Origin: Nocardioides ginsengisegetis
GTDB lineage: Bacteria > Actinomycetota > Actinomycetes > Propionibacteriales > Nocardioidaceae
Length of the DNA stretch: 64,000 nt
NCBI RefSeq assembly: GCF_014138045.1
Contig: NZ_JACGXA010000001.1
Location: forward strand, 124,001 to 188,000
Direction: 5' to 3'
Shown: one piece after another, positions 36,003 through 44,873 of the stretch
Numbering within the stretch: the first letter of the stretch is position 1
Layout: the number at the start of each line of letters is the position of its first letter
Program-made: the position numbers and the translations under genes
Notes under the pieces: model-generated
What the model saw: the letters and a program-made list of their open reading frames with translations, nothing else
Told to the model about the DNA's origin: nothing
Databases searched by the model: none

Positions 36003-36146
36003 ATGTGGTGGACAGTCGCGGTGATCCTGGTGGCCTGGTGCGTGATCCCGCTGCCGCTTGCCGTCGCGATCGGGCGGGCCTTCGCGGCCGGTGAGATGGT
36101 CGACGAGCCGGTCGTCGCGCAGCCCCGCATCCGGGCGACTGCCTGA
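36003..36146 (+). CDS. 47-residue single-helix membrane protein (paralogue)
   Basis: MWWTVAVILVAWCVIPLPLA, then VAIGRAFAAGEMVDEPVVAQ and a short basic end. The first 26 residues match the protein at 33969-34079 in the AWCV-x-P-x-PLAV and GRA positions. No ribosome-binding site is seen. The tail is longer and contains both acidic and basic residues. No named family is recognised. The pair lies within 2 kb, suggesting duplication. Confidence 0.55.
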   Translation: MWWTVAVILVAWCVIPLPLAVAIGRAFAAGEMVDEPVVAQPRIRATA

Positions 36147-36180
36147 CGGACGCTGCCTCGCTGTCCTTCGGACGTGTGGC

Positions 36181-36186
36181 TAGGTT
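36181..36186 (+). promoter_or_regulatory. likely leaderless -10 box of the esterase gene
   Basis: TAGGTT ends 7 nt before the ATG at 36194; no Shine-Dalgarno. Confidence 0.55.
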
Positions 36187-36193
36187 GGCCGGC

Positions 36194-37102
36194 ATGCCTG
36201 TGGACCCCGAGATCAAGGCCGTGCTCGACTTCATCGCCAGCCGCGGCTACCCGCCGATGCACGAGGGCACGCCGGAGGACGCGCGCAAGGCGTATCGCGC
36301 GATGACCGTCGACACGGTGTCGTCGCCCCACCCTGTGGGGTCGGTGTCGTCGCTGTCGGTGGCCGGTCTGCCGGCGCGTGTGTATCGGCCGGAGGGGGCG
36401 GGTGAGCTGCCGACGCTGGTCTACCTGCACGGCGGCGGGTTCGTGATCGGCGACCTGGACACCCACGACCAGCTCTGTCGGCGGCTGTGTGCCGGCGCTG
36501 ACGTCGTGGTGCTGTCGGTCGACTACCGGCTGGCGCCGGAGCACCCGTTCCCCGCGGCCGTCGACGACGCGCTGGCGGCGGTCGACTGGGCTGCCGCGCA
36601 CCTGGGGGAGCTGGGTGGGTCGTCCGTGCTGGCGGTCGGGGGCGACAGCGCCGGGGGGAACTTGGCGGCCGTGGTCGCCCAAGCGCGGCGCGACGTGGTG
36701 TCGTCGCAGGTGCTGATCTATCCGGCGGTGGATGCGTTCGGGGAGTACTCGAGCCGCGTCGAGAACGCCGAGGGGTACTTCCTGGAGGCGGCCACGATGG
36801 AGTGGTTCTTCGGCCACTACGCGGGCACGGCCGAGGTGGCGGCGGACGACGTACGCCACTCGCCGCTGCTCGGCGACCTGTCCGGGGTCGCGCCGGCCGT
36901 CGTGGTGACGGCGGAGTTCGACCCGCTGCGAGACGAGGGCGAGGCGTACGCCGACGCCCTGTCGGAGTCGGGGGTGCCGGTGTCGCGGACGCGGTACGAC
37001 GGGATGATCCACGGGTTCGTCGACATGGTGGCCTACAGCCCGGCCGCGGCGGCTGCGGTGGACGACCTGGTCGCGCGGACCCGGGCGCTGCTGCACGGCT
37101 GA
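36194..37102 (+). CDS. alpha/beta hydrolase, HSL-type esterase/lipase
   Basis: A 302-residue cytoplasmic hydrolase of the hormone-sensitive-lipase group. The oxyanion motif is YLHGGGFVIGDLDTHD; the nucleophile Ser is in VGGDSAGGNLAAV; the catalytic Asp is in TAEFDPLRDEGEAYAD and the His in DGMIHGFVDM. YRLAPEHPFPAAVDDAL is also typical. It hydrolyses short- to medium-chain esters; the natural substrate is unknown. ATG at 36194 follows a TAGGTT box. It stands alone before the SOS-box gene. Confidence 0.92.
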   Translation: MPVDPEIKAVLDFIASRGYPPMHEGTPEDARKAYRAMTVDTVSSPHPVGSVSSLSVAGLPARVYRPEGAGELPTLVYLHGGGFVIGDLDTHDQLCRRLCAGADVVVLSVDYRLAPEHPFPAAVDDALAAVDWAAAHLGELGGSSVLAVGGDSAGGNLAAVVAQARRDVVSSQVLIYPAVDAFGEYSSRVENAEGYFLEAATMEWFFGHYAGTAEVAADDVRHSPLLGDLSGVAPAVVVTAEFDPLRDEGEAYADALSESGVPVSRTRYDGMIHGFVDMVAYSPAAAAAVDDLVARTRALLHG

Positions 37103-37136
37103 CCTGCAGGAGCGTAGAGCAGAGTAGGCATTGCGT

Positions 37137-37152
37137 TCGAACAGGTGTTCGA
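37137..37152 (+). promoter_or_regulatory. LexA SOS box
   Basis: TCGAACAGGTGTTCGA is a perfect match to the actinobacterial SOS box (TCGAAC, N4, GTTCGA). It lies 1 nt before a -10-like TAGCAT and 13 nt before the HNH gene start, ideally placed for LexA repression. Confidence 0.85.
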
Positions 37153-37153
37153 G

Positions 37154-37159
37154 TAGCAT
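37154..37159 (+). promoter_or_regulatory. likely leaderless -10 box of the HNH gene
   Basis: TAGCAT ends 6 nt before the ATG at 37166 and directly follows the SOS box; no Shine-Dalgarno. Confidence 0.6.
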
Positions 37160-37165
37160 GTCTGC

Positions 37166-38458
37166 ATGAGTGTCGCCGCCCTTCGGCCCACGCCGATCTC
37201 GCCCCTCCTTGCGGAGGCGCGATCGCTGGTGGCGCAGGGCATGGCGATGCCGACCACGCACGTGGCCGACGACGAGATCGGGCCGGCCATCACGGAGCTT
37301 TCAGTGATCGAGGCCCAGCTGGAGTCCTGGCGGCTGGCGCTGCTGGCCGAGGCAGACCAGCGGGACCTCGCGGCCCGTGAGGCTGCCACGGGCACGGACG
37401 CCTGGGCCGCGCAGCTGACCGGCGACACCCGGGAGATGCTGGCCGGCGGGCTGCGGCTGGCGGAGCTGCTGCGCGACAAGTACGCCGCCACCCGCGAGGC
37501 CTTCGCCGCTGGCAAGCTCCTGAAGGCGCAGGTCAAGGTGATCGTGGCCGCCGCCGAGCAGGCGCCGCCCGAGGCCACGCTGGAGCAGCTCGCGGAGGCC
37601 GAGGCGTGGCTCGTCGCCCAGGGCACGGGCAGCGGCACCCGCAGCGGCCGGCCGATGAACCCCAAGCGCCTCCGGCAGGCCGCCAGACGGATGTTCAGGC
37701 AGGTCGATCACGACCTGGCGGCCCGGCACGAGGCGATCCTGCTCGGCCGCGAGCAGCGCCACGCGGTCCGCGAGACCCGGCTCGAGCTGCACGACAACGG
37801 CGACGGCACCTACAGCGGCAAGTTCGTCGTCCCCGAGCTGCACGGTCGCCTGCTGCGGGCGGCGCTCGAGCGGCTGACGGCTCCACGCCGGCTCTCGCGC
37901 GACGCAGCGGGCCGCCCGGTCGTCGACGAGAGCGCGCCCGGGACCGACTCGGGATGGAACCTCTACGAGGCCAACGGGTTGGCCTTCCTCGAGCTGCTCG
38001 AGCACCTCCCGACGGTGGGCCACGCGGCCAACGGGGTGACCCTCATCGTCAAGATGGGGCTCGACGAGCTTCGCTCGGGGCTGGGGGTGGCCCACCTCGA
38101 CACCGGCGTCACGATCACGGCCGGCGAGGCGCGGCGGCTGGCCTGCAACGCAGGCATCATCCCAGCCGTCCTCGGTGGCGACTCCGTGCCGCTGGACCTG
38201 GGGCGTGAAAGCCGGTTGCACTCCTACCACCAGCGGGTTGGGCTTTCCCTGATCCACGACAGCTGTGCGATCACCGGCTGCGAACGCCCCTTCGCCTGGA
38301 CCGAGATCCACCATCCCGACCCCTGGTCGGAAGGCGGTCCGACCGATCTGGCCAACGGGCTGCCGCTCTGCTTCTCACATCACCAGCGAGCCCATGATGA
38401 CCAATTCGACCTGCGACATCACGGCTCGGGCGACTGGCGCTTCCATCGCCGCAGATAG
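37166..38458 (+). CDS. DUF222 / HNH endonuclease protein (13E12 type)
   Basis: A 430-residue protein. Residues about 40-330 form the DUF222 region (QLESWRLALLAEADQRDLAA, then LRLAELLRDKYAATREAFAA). The C-terminal HNH module reads CAITGCERPFAWTEIHHPDP, WSEGGPTDLANGLPLCFSHH, with paired cysteines and the metal-binding histidines. Such proteins are multicopy in actinobacteria (the 13E12 repeat family) and are presumed nucleases of unknown role. ATG at 37166. The perfect SOS box directly upstream predicts induction on DNA damage through LexA. Confidence 0.9.
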   Translation: MSVAALRPTPISPLLAEARSLVAQGMAMPTTHVADDEIGPAITELSVIEAQLESWRLALLAEADQRDLAAREAATGTDAWAAQLTGDTREMLAGGLRLAELLRDKYAATREAFAAGKLLKAQVKVIVAAAEQAPPEATLEQLAEAEAWLVAQGTGSGTRSGRPMNPKRLRQAARRMFRQVDHDLAARHEAILLGREQRHAVRETRLELHDNGDGTYSGKFVVPELHGRLLRAALERLTAPRRLSRDAAGRPVVDESAPGTDSGWNLYEANGLAFLELLEHLPTVGHAANGVTLIVKMGLDELRSGLGVAHLDTGVTITAGEARRLACNAGIIPAVLGGDSVPLDLGRESRLHSYHQRVGLSLIHDSCAITGCERPFAWTEIHHPDPWSEGGPTDLANGLPLCFSHHQRAHDDQFDLRHHGSGDWRFHRRR

Positions 38459-38469
38459 GCCGGGGTGCA

Positions 38470-38510
38470 CCCACCCCCGCCGGGTCCTGGGAGGAGGGGG
38501 CGGGGGTGGG
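38470..38510 (+). terminator. possible terminator hairpin after the HNH gene
   Basis: CCCACCCCCGCC (38470-38481) is the exact reverse complement of GGCGGGGGTGGG (38499-38510), with a 17-nt loop. It starts 11 nt after the HNH stop. No T-run follows, as is common in high-GC genomes. Confidence 0.6.
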
Positions 38511-38628
38511 GCCTAGGTCCTGGCAAACCAGCATGAAGCCTGCGTGCCGCTGCTGGATGGGGTTGCCAGTGGGCGCCGTTTCTGTCGGAGCAATGTCCCC
38601 ATGGCCCGAACACGCCGTGGAAGAGAAG

Positions 38629-38883
38629 TTAGGGACGCCAGACCGGCCCTGAAAAGGTGACTGGCGAGTAGGTGGTCTGCGTCACAGCAGCGGTCCGGAC
38701 CACTCGGTCCGGATGATGGGACTCGTCCGCGACGCGGCCCCGGGCGCGCCCCCACGCGAACCAGTCGGTGAGGACGGGTGCCGGGGTCGGGTCGGAGAAG
38801 TCCCCGGCCCAGTAGCCGTTGTGCGGGTGACTCGGCCGTCCGGTGAAGGTCCCGGACTCGGACTCGATGGGGAGTGTCGACAT
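38629..38883 (-). CDS. 84-residue protein of unknown function
   Basis: A small protein starting MSTLPIESESGTFTGRPSHP, with GYWAGDFSDPTPAPVLTDWF in the middle and VTFSGPVWRP at the end. AGGAAGGAG lies about 7 nt before the ATG, a strong site. It is rich in Pro, Trp and Thr and has no signal peptide. No family recognised. It is divergent from the secreted-protein gene at 39076. The strong ribosome-binding site is the main support. Confidence 0.5.
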   Translation of the reverse strand: MSTLPIESESGTFTGRPSHPHNGYWAGDFSDPTPAPVLTDWFAWGRARGRVADESHHPDRVVRTAAVTQTTYSPVTFSGPVWRP

Positions 38884-39075
38884 CGCCTGCTCCTTCCTGG
38901 ACGACGGTGGTGATCGGCGGGATGCGATCGCGTTGAGCGTGCCCGGGAGTCCTGAAGGACCGCTGAAGGGAGCCTCCCGACCCGCTCAGGTGGCCGCTTC
39001 AGCGTCGCTTAAGCGGTCGGACCGAGCGTGTGGGCACGGACATCCGGTCCGTTCCCGAGAAAGAAGGTCCTTCCC

Positions 39076-39663
39076 ATGAACGCATTGACACCGTCACCCC
39101 GTCGCTCCCTCCGCTGCCTCCCGCGGTTGCGCGGCCTGGCTGCCGTCGTGGCCCTCGCCACGCTCGGTCTCGCGCCGGCCGGGACGGCCCACGCCGTCGA
39201 GACCTATCGGTCGGGGTACGACGTGGGCCGGCACGGCGATCCCGCCGTCACCTGCAGCAGCGCGCCCTACCGCCAGGTCTCCGCGACGCCGCAGATGGGC
39301 ACCAGCACCGGCTGGGAGCGGGGGCAGAGCGTCGCCTACCGCATCTACGTCCTGGATGCGCGGACCGGCGCGGTCGTGCGGCAGCTCAACAACGGGAACT
39401 GGCTGTCGACGAAGATCGCGACCTCGTACCTGTCGTACTACGACATCAACGGCAACCCGGTCTACGCGATCTCCCCGACCGCGTCGCTCCCGACGTACAC
39501 CTGGAGCGTCCCGGTCGGTGACTACAAGGTCCGGATCGACTATGCGTGGTACACCACGAGCGGCTGGAGCTACGCCACCAACGTCGCGTCGTCCTACCTC
39601 AACGGCATGTCGGTCGGCTACAGCTGGATCACCGCCTGGGGCTCGCCCTGCGTCATCCGCTGA
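39076..39663 (+). CDS. secreted protein of unknown function
   Basis: A 195-residue exported protein. The signal peptide spans about 1-38, with the hydrophobic core LRGLAAVVALATLGLAPAG and a cleavage near AHA-VE. The mature part is aromatic and Ser/Thr-rich and probably beta-sandwich: TGWERGQSVAYRIYVLDART, SYLSYYDINGNPVYAISPTA, and YKVRIDYAWYTTSGWSYATN. Two cysteines (CSSAPYR and SPCVIR) could form a disulfide. AGAAGG precedes the ATG by 8 nt. No family is recognised. It is convergent with the large regulator gene, 21 nt apart, separated by a small GCCC/GGGC hairpin. Confidence 0.72.
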   Translation: MNALTPSPRRSLRCLPRLRGLAAVVALATLGLAPAGTAHAVETYRSGYDVGRHGDPAVTCSSAPYRQVSATPQMGTSTGWERGQSVAYRIYVLDARTGAVVRQLNNGNWLSTKIATSYLSYYDINGNPVYAISPTASLPTYTWSVPVGDYKVRIDYAWYTTSGWSYATNVASSYLNGMSVGYSWITAWGSPCVIR

Positions 39664-39684
39664 TCGACCGCCCGTCGGGCTCCT

Positions 39685-42600
39685 TCACGAGCAGGTGGAC
39701 ACCTGGGCCCGGCCGGGCAGGACCCGCCGCCACTCGTTCGCCGTCAGGTCACGACCCGCGACCTCACACGCGCGGCGAACGAGGGTGGCGGGATCGATCT
39801 GCCACGTCACCGGTTCGAACGGCCCCGCCATTCCGGGGCCGTAGCCCAGCAGGCGTCCCGGGCCGGGCGAAGCTATCCCCAGCTCGGCTGCCCAGGGCGG
39901 TGCGGTGAGCCGTTCGGTGGCGGGCGCGGGGCTGGACAGATCGAACATGCGCACCTCGTCGCGACTCGCGGTCAGCAGCTCGTCGCCCGCGAACGCGAGG
40001 GACGTCACAGCCGTGCGGTGTGGCTCGAGGCTGAAGGGCTCGAGGGCCCAGTCCGAGGTCGACCACACCTGCACGCGTCCATCGTTGTAGCCGGTGGCGG
40101 CTCGGCCGCCGTCGTCGGACAGCGCGAACGCGGTGATCCGCCCTCCAGGTCCCTGCTCCGGGGGCATCGTGAACTCCCCGGTGGTGAGGTCCACGACGTA
40201 GAGCCCGAGGCCGTCGACGACCACCAGCTGTCGTGAATCCGGGGTGACCCCGACGAGGCCGGGGGGCTGCGTGGTGGCGCCCGCGGGGGCGGGCGGAGCG
40301 GTTCTGAGCGAGACACGGCGCGAGAGGCGGAACGGATCCGTCGTCCACACGCCCAGCGTGCCGTCCGCCAGCAGGGCAGCGATGTGCTGACCGTCGGGAG
40401 TCAGCAGGGCCCTCGTCCAGGTTGCCCTCCGGGAGAGGTCCAACGAGCGAGTGCCGCGTACGCCGGAGGCGGTCAGCTCCGTGTCACGACCGGAGTCGTC
40501 GAGCAGGTGCCAGACCGGCGGCCCGTGGGACCCATGGGGTGAGACCTCCACGAGGAACCGCGTGCCGTCGCGGTCGCTGCTCGCGCGGCCCAGGTCACCG
40601 TCGAGGTCGATCGGCGGGCCCGACGTGCACGCGGGGTCGTTCCGGGGGCACAGGCGGACTTCCGTCCGCGGGCCGTCGACCCTTGTCGCCAGGATCGTGT
40701 CCCCACGGGGAGGCACCGTGAAGAGGATGGCGATCGAGTCGCCGATGGCTGCGCCCCGGTCCAGGGCGTGCCACAGGGCCGTCACCCCTGGATCCCACGC
40801 GAGCAGCTGGCCATCGGCCCCCGAGGTGTACAGCGACCCACCACTGGCACCGAAGTCCACGTCGGTCACCTCACCGTCGTGACCGTGGAGCTCCTGGACC
40901 AGCCTCAGCGGGTGGCCGGTGAAGATCGACGTGCCCCCGAGCCCGGCCGAGGCGAGGTACCGACCGTCGGGTGACCAGGTGAGGTGACCGGGAGCATCCG
41001 TCGCGTGGTGATAGACACCCAGCGCGCGACCGGTGCTCGCTGCCGTGAGGACCAGAGCGCTGTCCGTCTGGGTGGCCAGCACCTTGCCGTCGGGCCGGAG
41101 CGCGAAGGTCGACCACGTGCCCGAGGCGTTCGGGATCCTGAGCGGTCCTGAGCGATGAACGGACCCGCTGGGGGTGATCGACACCGTTCCGACGACTCGA
41201 CCCTGGTCACCTTCGTGCGCGGTGAGGGGACTCGGCACGGCGAACAGCCCGCCGTCGGGCGTCGGGTTCCAGACCGCAAAGGACTCGATGCTCGGATGGG
41301 CCAGGCCCCCCAGCGGAATGTTGTCCCGGGTCCGGTCCGGGGGTGCCGCCACGGTGGCGAGGTGCGTCGGGCGTCCCGCGCCGACGAGCGGCCAGCTGTC
41401 CAGACTCAGGTGGCGGTAGTCGCCGCTGTATCCGGCCGCGACGAGCCGGCGATCCTCGTCGACGAAGGCGAGCTCGCCCGAGGGGCGAGGCACCCGCACC
41501 ACGCGCGGCTCCTGCTGGTCCAGCGGCCTGGTCGTGTCGTAGACGTGGACCTCGCGGTTAGCGACCAGGGCGAGGAACCGGCTGTCAGGGCTGAACTCGC
41601 CCACTCCCGCCCCCGGCGCCACCCCGAGGGTCGCGTGGCTGCGCAGGTCGATCAGGGCGGTTCCGGCCCGACCCACCACCGACGTCACGGCCGCGAGCCG
41701 GCCGTCGGGGCTCACCCGGATGTGCCAGGCCGCCCCGACGCCCGGGTGGAGGACCGCGGTCAGGGGCGCGAATCGCTGCAGGAGCGTGAGCATGGTCGCC
41801 CGGGTGTCGGAGTTGGTGTCCAGCCGCAGCCCTTGAGCGGCCATGAGCAGGGCGGTGTCGGGCTGACGCTCGACCAGCGCCTGGGCGGCGACGCGTCGCG
41901 AGTCGGCGCGCAGGGCGCTGGCCTGGGCGGCGGCCCGCTGCGCGTCGGCGCGATGCTGCTGGTGCAGCGCGAGCCCGGCTGCGAGTGCCGACGCGACGAC
42001 GGCGAGCGCCAACCCGGCGGCCAGGCCACGGAGCCGGCGGAGGCTGCGCGCCCGCCGTACGCGGTCCTGCTCGTCGAGGTCCCGGCTCGCCCGGAGGAAC
42101 TCCTGCTCCGGTGGGGTGAGGTCGCCGGGATATGCCTCGGCGAACTCGACGGCCGCGACCAGCCGGGGTCCTCGGTACAGGTCGCCGGGCTGTCGACCTG
42201 AGGTGGCCCAGCGGGTCACGGCCGGCGTGAGCTCCCGGCGGAGTCGACGCCCCTCGGCGTCCTCGCGGAGCCAGTCGTGGAGGCGTGGCCACTCGGTGAA
42301 GAGCGACTCGTGCGCCACCTCGACGGTCTCCGCGTCGACCGTGAGGAGTCGACGGCCGGCGAAGGTCTCGACGACCCGGGCCGCGGCAACGTCGCCGGGC
42401 GGCGCCAGCTCCGCGGCCGGGGCGCGACGACGTACGTAGCGTTCGGACTCGGCCGGGTCCGTGAGGCGCACGAGAACTCGGCGGGCGGCCGTCTGCTCGT
42501 CGGCCGTGAGGGACGAGAACGCGGACTCGGCGGCGCGTCGGATGGCGGTGGCAACCCCGCCGGAGGCTCGGTAGGACCGCAGCGTCAACTTGTCGCCGTC

Positions 42601-44772
42601 GCGGTGTTCCCACAGTGAGAGCAGTGCCGTGGACAGCAGGGGCAGCGCACCCGACAGCTCCCCGGTGTCGGCGAGGACCTGGTCGACCAGGCCGGGCTCC
42701 AGCTGCAGCCCCGCGACCAGGGCCGGTTGCTCCACGATCTGCCGCAGCTCGGTCGCTCCGATCGAGCCGAGCAGGACGGTGCCCTCGCCCAACCACGCGC
42801 GAAACCGGGGCAGCTCGCTCAGGCGAGGGTAGAAGTCGGACCGCAGGGTGGCCACGACCCGGGTCCCGGGATCCTCCAACGCCTCCGTGAGGAGCTGCTC
42901 GAACCTGAGCCGGCTCGGTGGCGGCAGGGTGGTGAGGACCTCCTCCAGCTGGTCGACGACGAGGAGGCGCCCTCCCGTGCCCGGGGCGTGCCAGGCGCCC
43001 TCGGAGATCGCGAGGGGGGTCTGCACCTCGATGTGCCACCCCTCGCTCCCGGGCAGCGCCCCTGCCCGGAGTGACGGGACCACTCCCGCCCGCACGATCG
43101 ACGACTTGCCCGCCCCGGAGGGACCGACCAGTGTCAGGAAGCGAGTGCGCAGGAGGTCCACCAGGAGATCTGCGACGACCCGCTCCCGGCCGAAGAACAG
43201 GGCCGCGTCGCCCTCCTGGTAGGCCGCCAGGCCGCGGTACGGCGTGAGCAGCGCCCGGTCGAGACCCTCGTGAGCCCGTCGCAGGTCCTGGGCATGCCGC
43301 GCCTCGAGCAACGCCGTCACCGCGGTGTCGTGGTGGTCGCGCATGCGGGCCGCCGCATCGGGGATGTTCGCAGCGGCCGCGGTGAGTCGGGCGCCGGCGC
43401 GGCTCGTGGCCCATTGACTCGCGGCCTCGTGCACGGACTGCGGGTCGGTCGGCGCCGAGCGGGCGAAGTCGTCGATCTCGTCCTCAGCCGCCGTGGGGGC
43501 GTAGGTGTGGGCGACGTGACGGATGTCGTCGAGCGCGAGTCCGCCGAGGGTGCGTGAGACGAGACGCCGGTCCTTCTCGCAGCGGGCCAGGACCACGCGC
43601 ACCGGCAACGGGGCCTCCTCCGGAGCGAGGCACAAGACGGTCAGGGTGCCCGCGGACGGCGTCTCGAGGAGCCGGGCGAGCACGGGGGAGGCGGCGGACG
43701 GCAGCGTGGCGATGTCGTCGAGGACCACCAGTCGGGTCGAGTCGGCGGAATCGTCCGTCGCGGAGCGGCGCTCGTCGGCGGTCGCAAGCCCCTCGAGGCC
43801 CCGGGCGTAGGTGATGGTGGTCCGCTGGGTGCGGGCGACCCTGGCCAGCTCGGCGACGAGCCGGGTCTTGCCGCTCCCCGATGCGCCCTGCACGAGAGCG
43901 GTGACCGCCTCGCCGGCCGCCGCGCGGTCGAGCGCCGCGAGCAGCCAGGCGAGGTCGGCGTCGCGACCGACGAAGGTGGGGCCCGGAGCCGCCAGGGCGG
44001 CGGGGAGCGGGGGAAGCGCGGGCGCGACCGCGTCCCGGAGGTGCACGTCGTGGCGCAGCACCGCCTGCTCCAGGTCCTGCAGCTCGGGCCCGGGGTCGAT
44101 GCCGAGCTCGTCCCGCAGGATGTCGCGTGCGCGGCGGAACGTCTCCAGGGCGTCCGCCTGCCTGTCCGCGCCGTAGAGGGCACGCATCAGCTGGGCCCAC
44201 AGTCGCTCGCGCAAGGGATGGCTGCGGGTCAGCGCCTCCAGCTCGGGGACGAGCTCGACGTGCCGACCGCACTGCAGGTCTGCCTCGATCCGCGCCTCGA
44301 GGGCGATGAGTCGCTGCTCCTCGAGCCGCCCGGCCTCGGTGGCCAGCAGCGCGTTCGTGTCCAGGCCGGAGTAGGCGGTTCCGCGCCAGAGGGCGAGTGC
44401 CGCGCGGAGCCGCTCTGCCGCCTCGACCGCCTCGCCCGCGTCCAGGCAGCGCATTCCGTCACGGAGCAGGTCCGCGAACCGCCATGCGTCGAGCTCTGAC
44501 CGATCGAGGTGCAGGGCATAGCCGGCGCCGGTCGTGCGGATCCGCTCCTTCCCGATGGCCTTGCGGACCTGCGAGACGTAGATCTGCAGGGCGTTCACCG
44601 CGGTGTTCGGCGGGTCGTGCGGCCAGACCTGCTCGATGAGCGCGTCCCTGGTGACCGTGTGCGGCGCATGGACGGCGAGCACGGCCAGCACGACCTGGGG
44701 CAATCGGGCGCCGAGACGCACCGGGCGACCGTCCTCGGCCGCCTCCAGAGGACCGAGAACGCGCAGCTCCAT
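39685..44772 (-). CDS. giant SARP-type regulator with two NTPase modules and a WD40-like C-terminus
   Basis: A 1,695-residue signalling protein. Residues 1-90 are an OmpR-type winged helix (MELRVLGPLEAAEDG...ALIEQVW...YVSQVRKAIG), and about 95-245 the BTAD domain of SARP regulators. A first AAA/STAND NTPase has P-loop QGASGSGKT near 295-303 and VVLDDIA. A second, nSTAND1-like module has GPSGAGKSS near 550-558, LLVVDQLEE and VAHESLFTEWPRL. A helix at about 916-937 (AAGLALAVVASALAAGLAL) suggests membrane attachment. The rest holds WD40-like blades (DGRYLASAGLGG, DGQLLAWD, DGTLGVWT, DGRVQVWS). ATG at 44772 fits the SARP start. The ligand and regulon are unknown; the secreted-protein gene is its convergent neighbour. 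Confidence 0.85.
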   Translation of the reverse strand: MELRVLGPLEAAEDGRPVRLGARLPQVVLAVLAVHAPHTVTRDALIEQVWPHDPPNTAVNALQIYVSQVRKAIGKERIRTTGAGYALHLDRSELDAWRFADLLRDGMRCLDAGEAVEAAERLRAALALWRGTAYSGLDTNALLATEAGRLEEQRLIALEARIEADLQCGRHVELVPELEALTRSHPLRERLWAQLMRALYGADRQADALETFRRARDILRDELGIDPGPELQDLEQAVLRHDVHLRDAVAPALPPLPAALAAPGPTFVGRDADLAWLLAALDRAAAGEAVTALVQGASGSGKTRLVAELARVARTQRTTITYARGLEGLATADERRSATDDSADSTRLVVLDDIATLPSAASPVLARLLETPSAGTLTVLCLAPEEAPLPVRVVLARCEKDRRLVSRTLGGLALDDIRHVAHTYAPTAAEDEIDDFARSAPTDPQSVHEAASQWATSRAGARLTAAAANIPDAAARMRDHHDTAVTALLEARHAQDLRRAHEGLDRALLTPYRGLAAYQEGDAALFFGRERVVADLLVDLLRTRFLTLVGPSGAGKSSIVRAGVVPSLRAGALPGSEGWHIEVQTPLAISEGAWHAPGTGGRLLVVDQLEEVLTTLPPPSRLRFEQLLTEALEDPGTRVVATLRSDFYPRLSELPRFRAWLGEGTVLLGSIGATELRQIVEQPALVAGLQLEPGLVDQVLADTGELSGALPLLSTALLSLWEHRDGDKLTLRSYRASGGVATAIRRAAESAFSSLTADEQTAARRVLVRLTDPAESERYVRRRAPAAELAPPGDVAAARVVETFAGRRLLTVDAETVEVAHESLFTEWPRLHDWLREDAEGRRLRRELTPAVTRWATSGRQPGDLYRGPRLVAAVEFAEAYPGDLTPPEQEFLRASRDLDEQDRVRRARSLRRLRGLAAGLALAVVASALAAGLALHQQHRADAQRAAAQASALRADSRRVAAQALVERQPDTALLMAAQGLRLDTNSDTRATMLTLLQRFAPLTAVLHPGVGAAWHIRVSPDGRLAAVTSVVGRAGTALIDLRSHATLGVAPGAGVGEFSPDSRFLALVANREVHVYDTTRPLDQQEPRVVRVPRPSGELAFVDEDRRLVAAGYSGDYRHLSLDSWPLVGAGRPTHLATVAAPPDRTRDNIPLGGLAHPSIESFAVWNPTPDGGLFAVPSPLTAHEGDQGRVVGTVSITPSGSVHRSGPLRIPNASGTWSTFALRPDGKVLATQTDSALVLTAASTGRALGVYHHATDAPGHLTWSPDGRYLASAGLGGTSIFTGHPLRLVQELHGHDGEVTDVDFGASGGSLYTSGADGQLLAWDPGVTALWHALDRGAAIGDSIAILFTVPPRGDTILATRVDGPRTEVRLCPRNDPACTSGPPIDLDGDLGRASSDRDGTRFLVEVSPHGSHGPPVWHLLDDSGRDTELTASGVRGTRSLDLSRRATWTRALLTPDGQHIAALLADGTLGVWTTDPFRLSRRVSLRTAPPAPAGATTQPPGLVGVTPDSRQLVVVDGLGLYVVDLTTGEFTMPPEQGPGGRITAFALSDDGGRAATGYNDGRVQVWSTSDWALEPFSLEPHRTAVTSLAFAGDELLTASRDEVRMFDLSSPAPATERLTAPPWAAELGIASPGPGRLLGYGPGMAGPFEPVTWQIDPATLVRRACEVAGRDLTANEWRRVLPGRAQVSTCS

Positions 44773-44860
44773 GCCCGCCTCCGCGCTGTGCAGACGCCTT
44801 GGACCATCTAACACCGGTTCATTGACGCGAAACCGGACTGCGCTCGCGGATACCCGACGT

Positions 44861-44866
44861 TAGGTT
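44861..44866 (+). promoter_or_regulatory. likely leaderless -10 box of the MFS gene
   Basis: TAGGTT ends 7 nt before the ATG at 44874; no Shine-Dalgarno. The same 101-nt gap must also hold the divergent promoter of the giant regulator. Confidence 0.5.
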
Positions 44867-44873
44867 GTCCCGC

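Noticed and set aside
39664..39684. Strong terminator between the secreted-protein gene and the giant regulator
   Set aside because: Only a 4-base GCCC/GGGC stem with a 3-nt loop is present; too weak to call.
41585..43414. Minus-strand frame of about 609 codons within the giant regulator
   Set aside because: Same strand but another frame of the 1,695-residue regulator; Arg/Gly/Pro-rich with no motif, whereas the chosen frame has P-loops and WD40-like blades.
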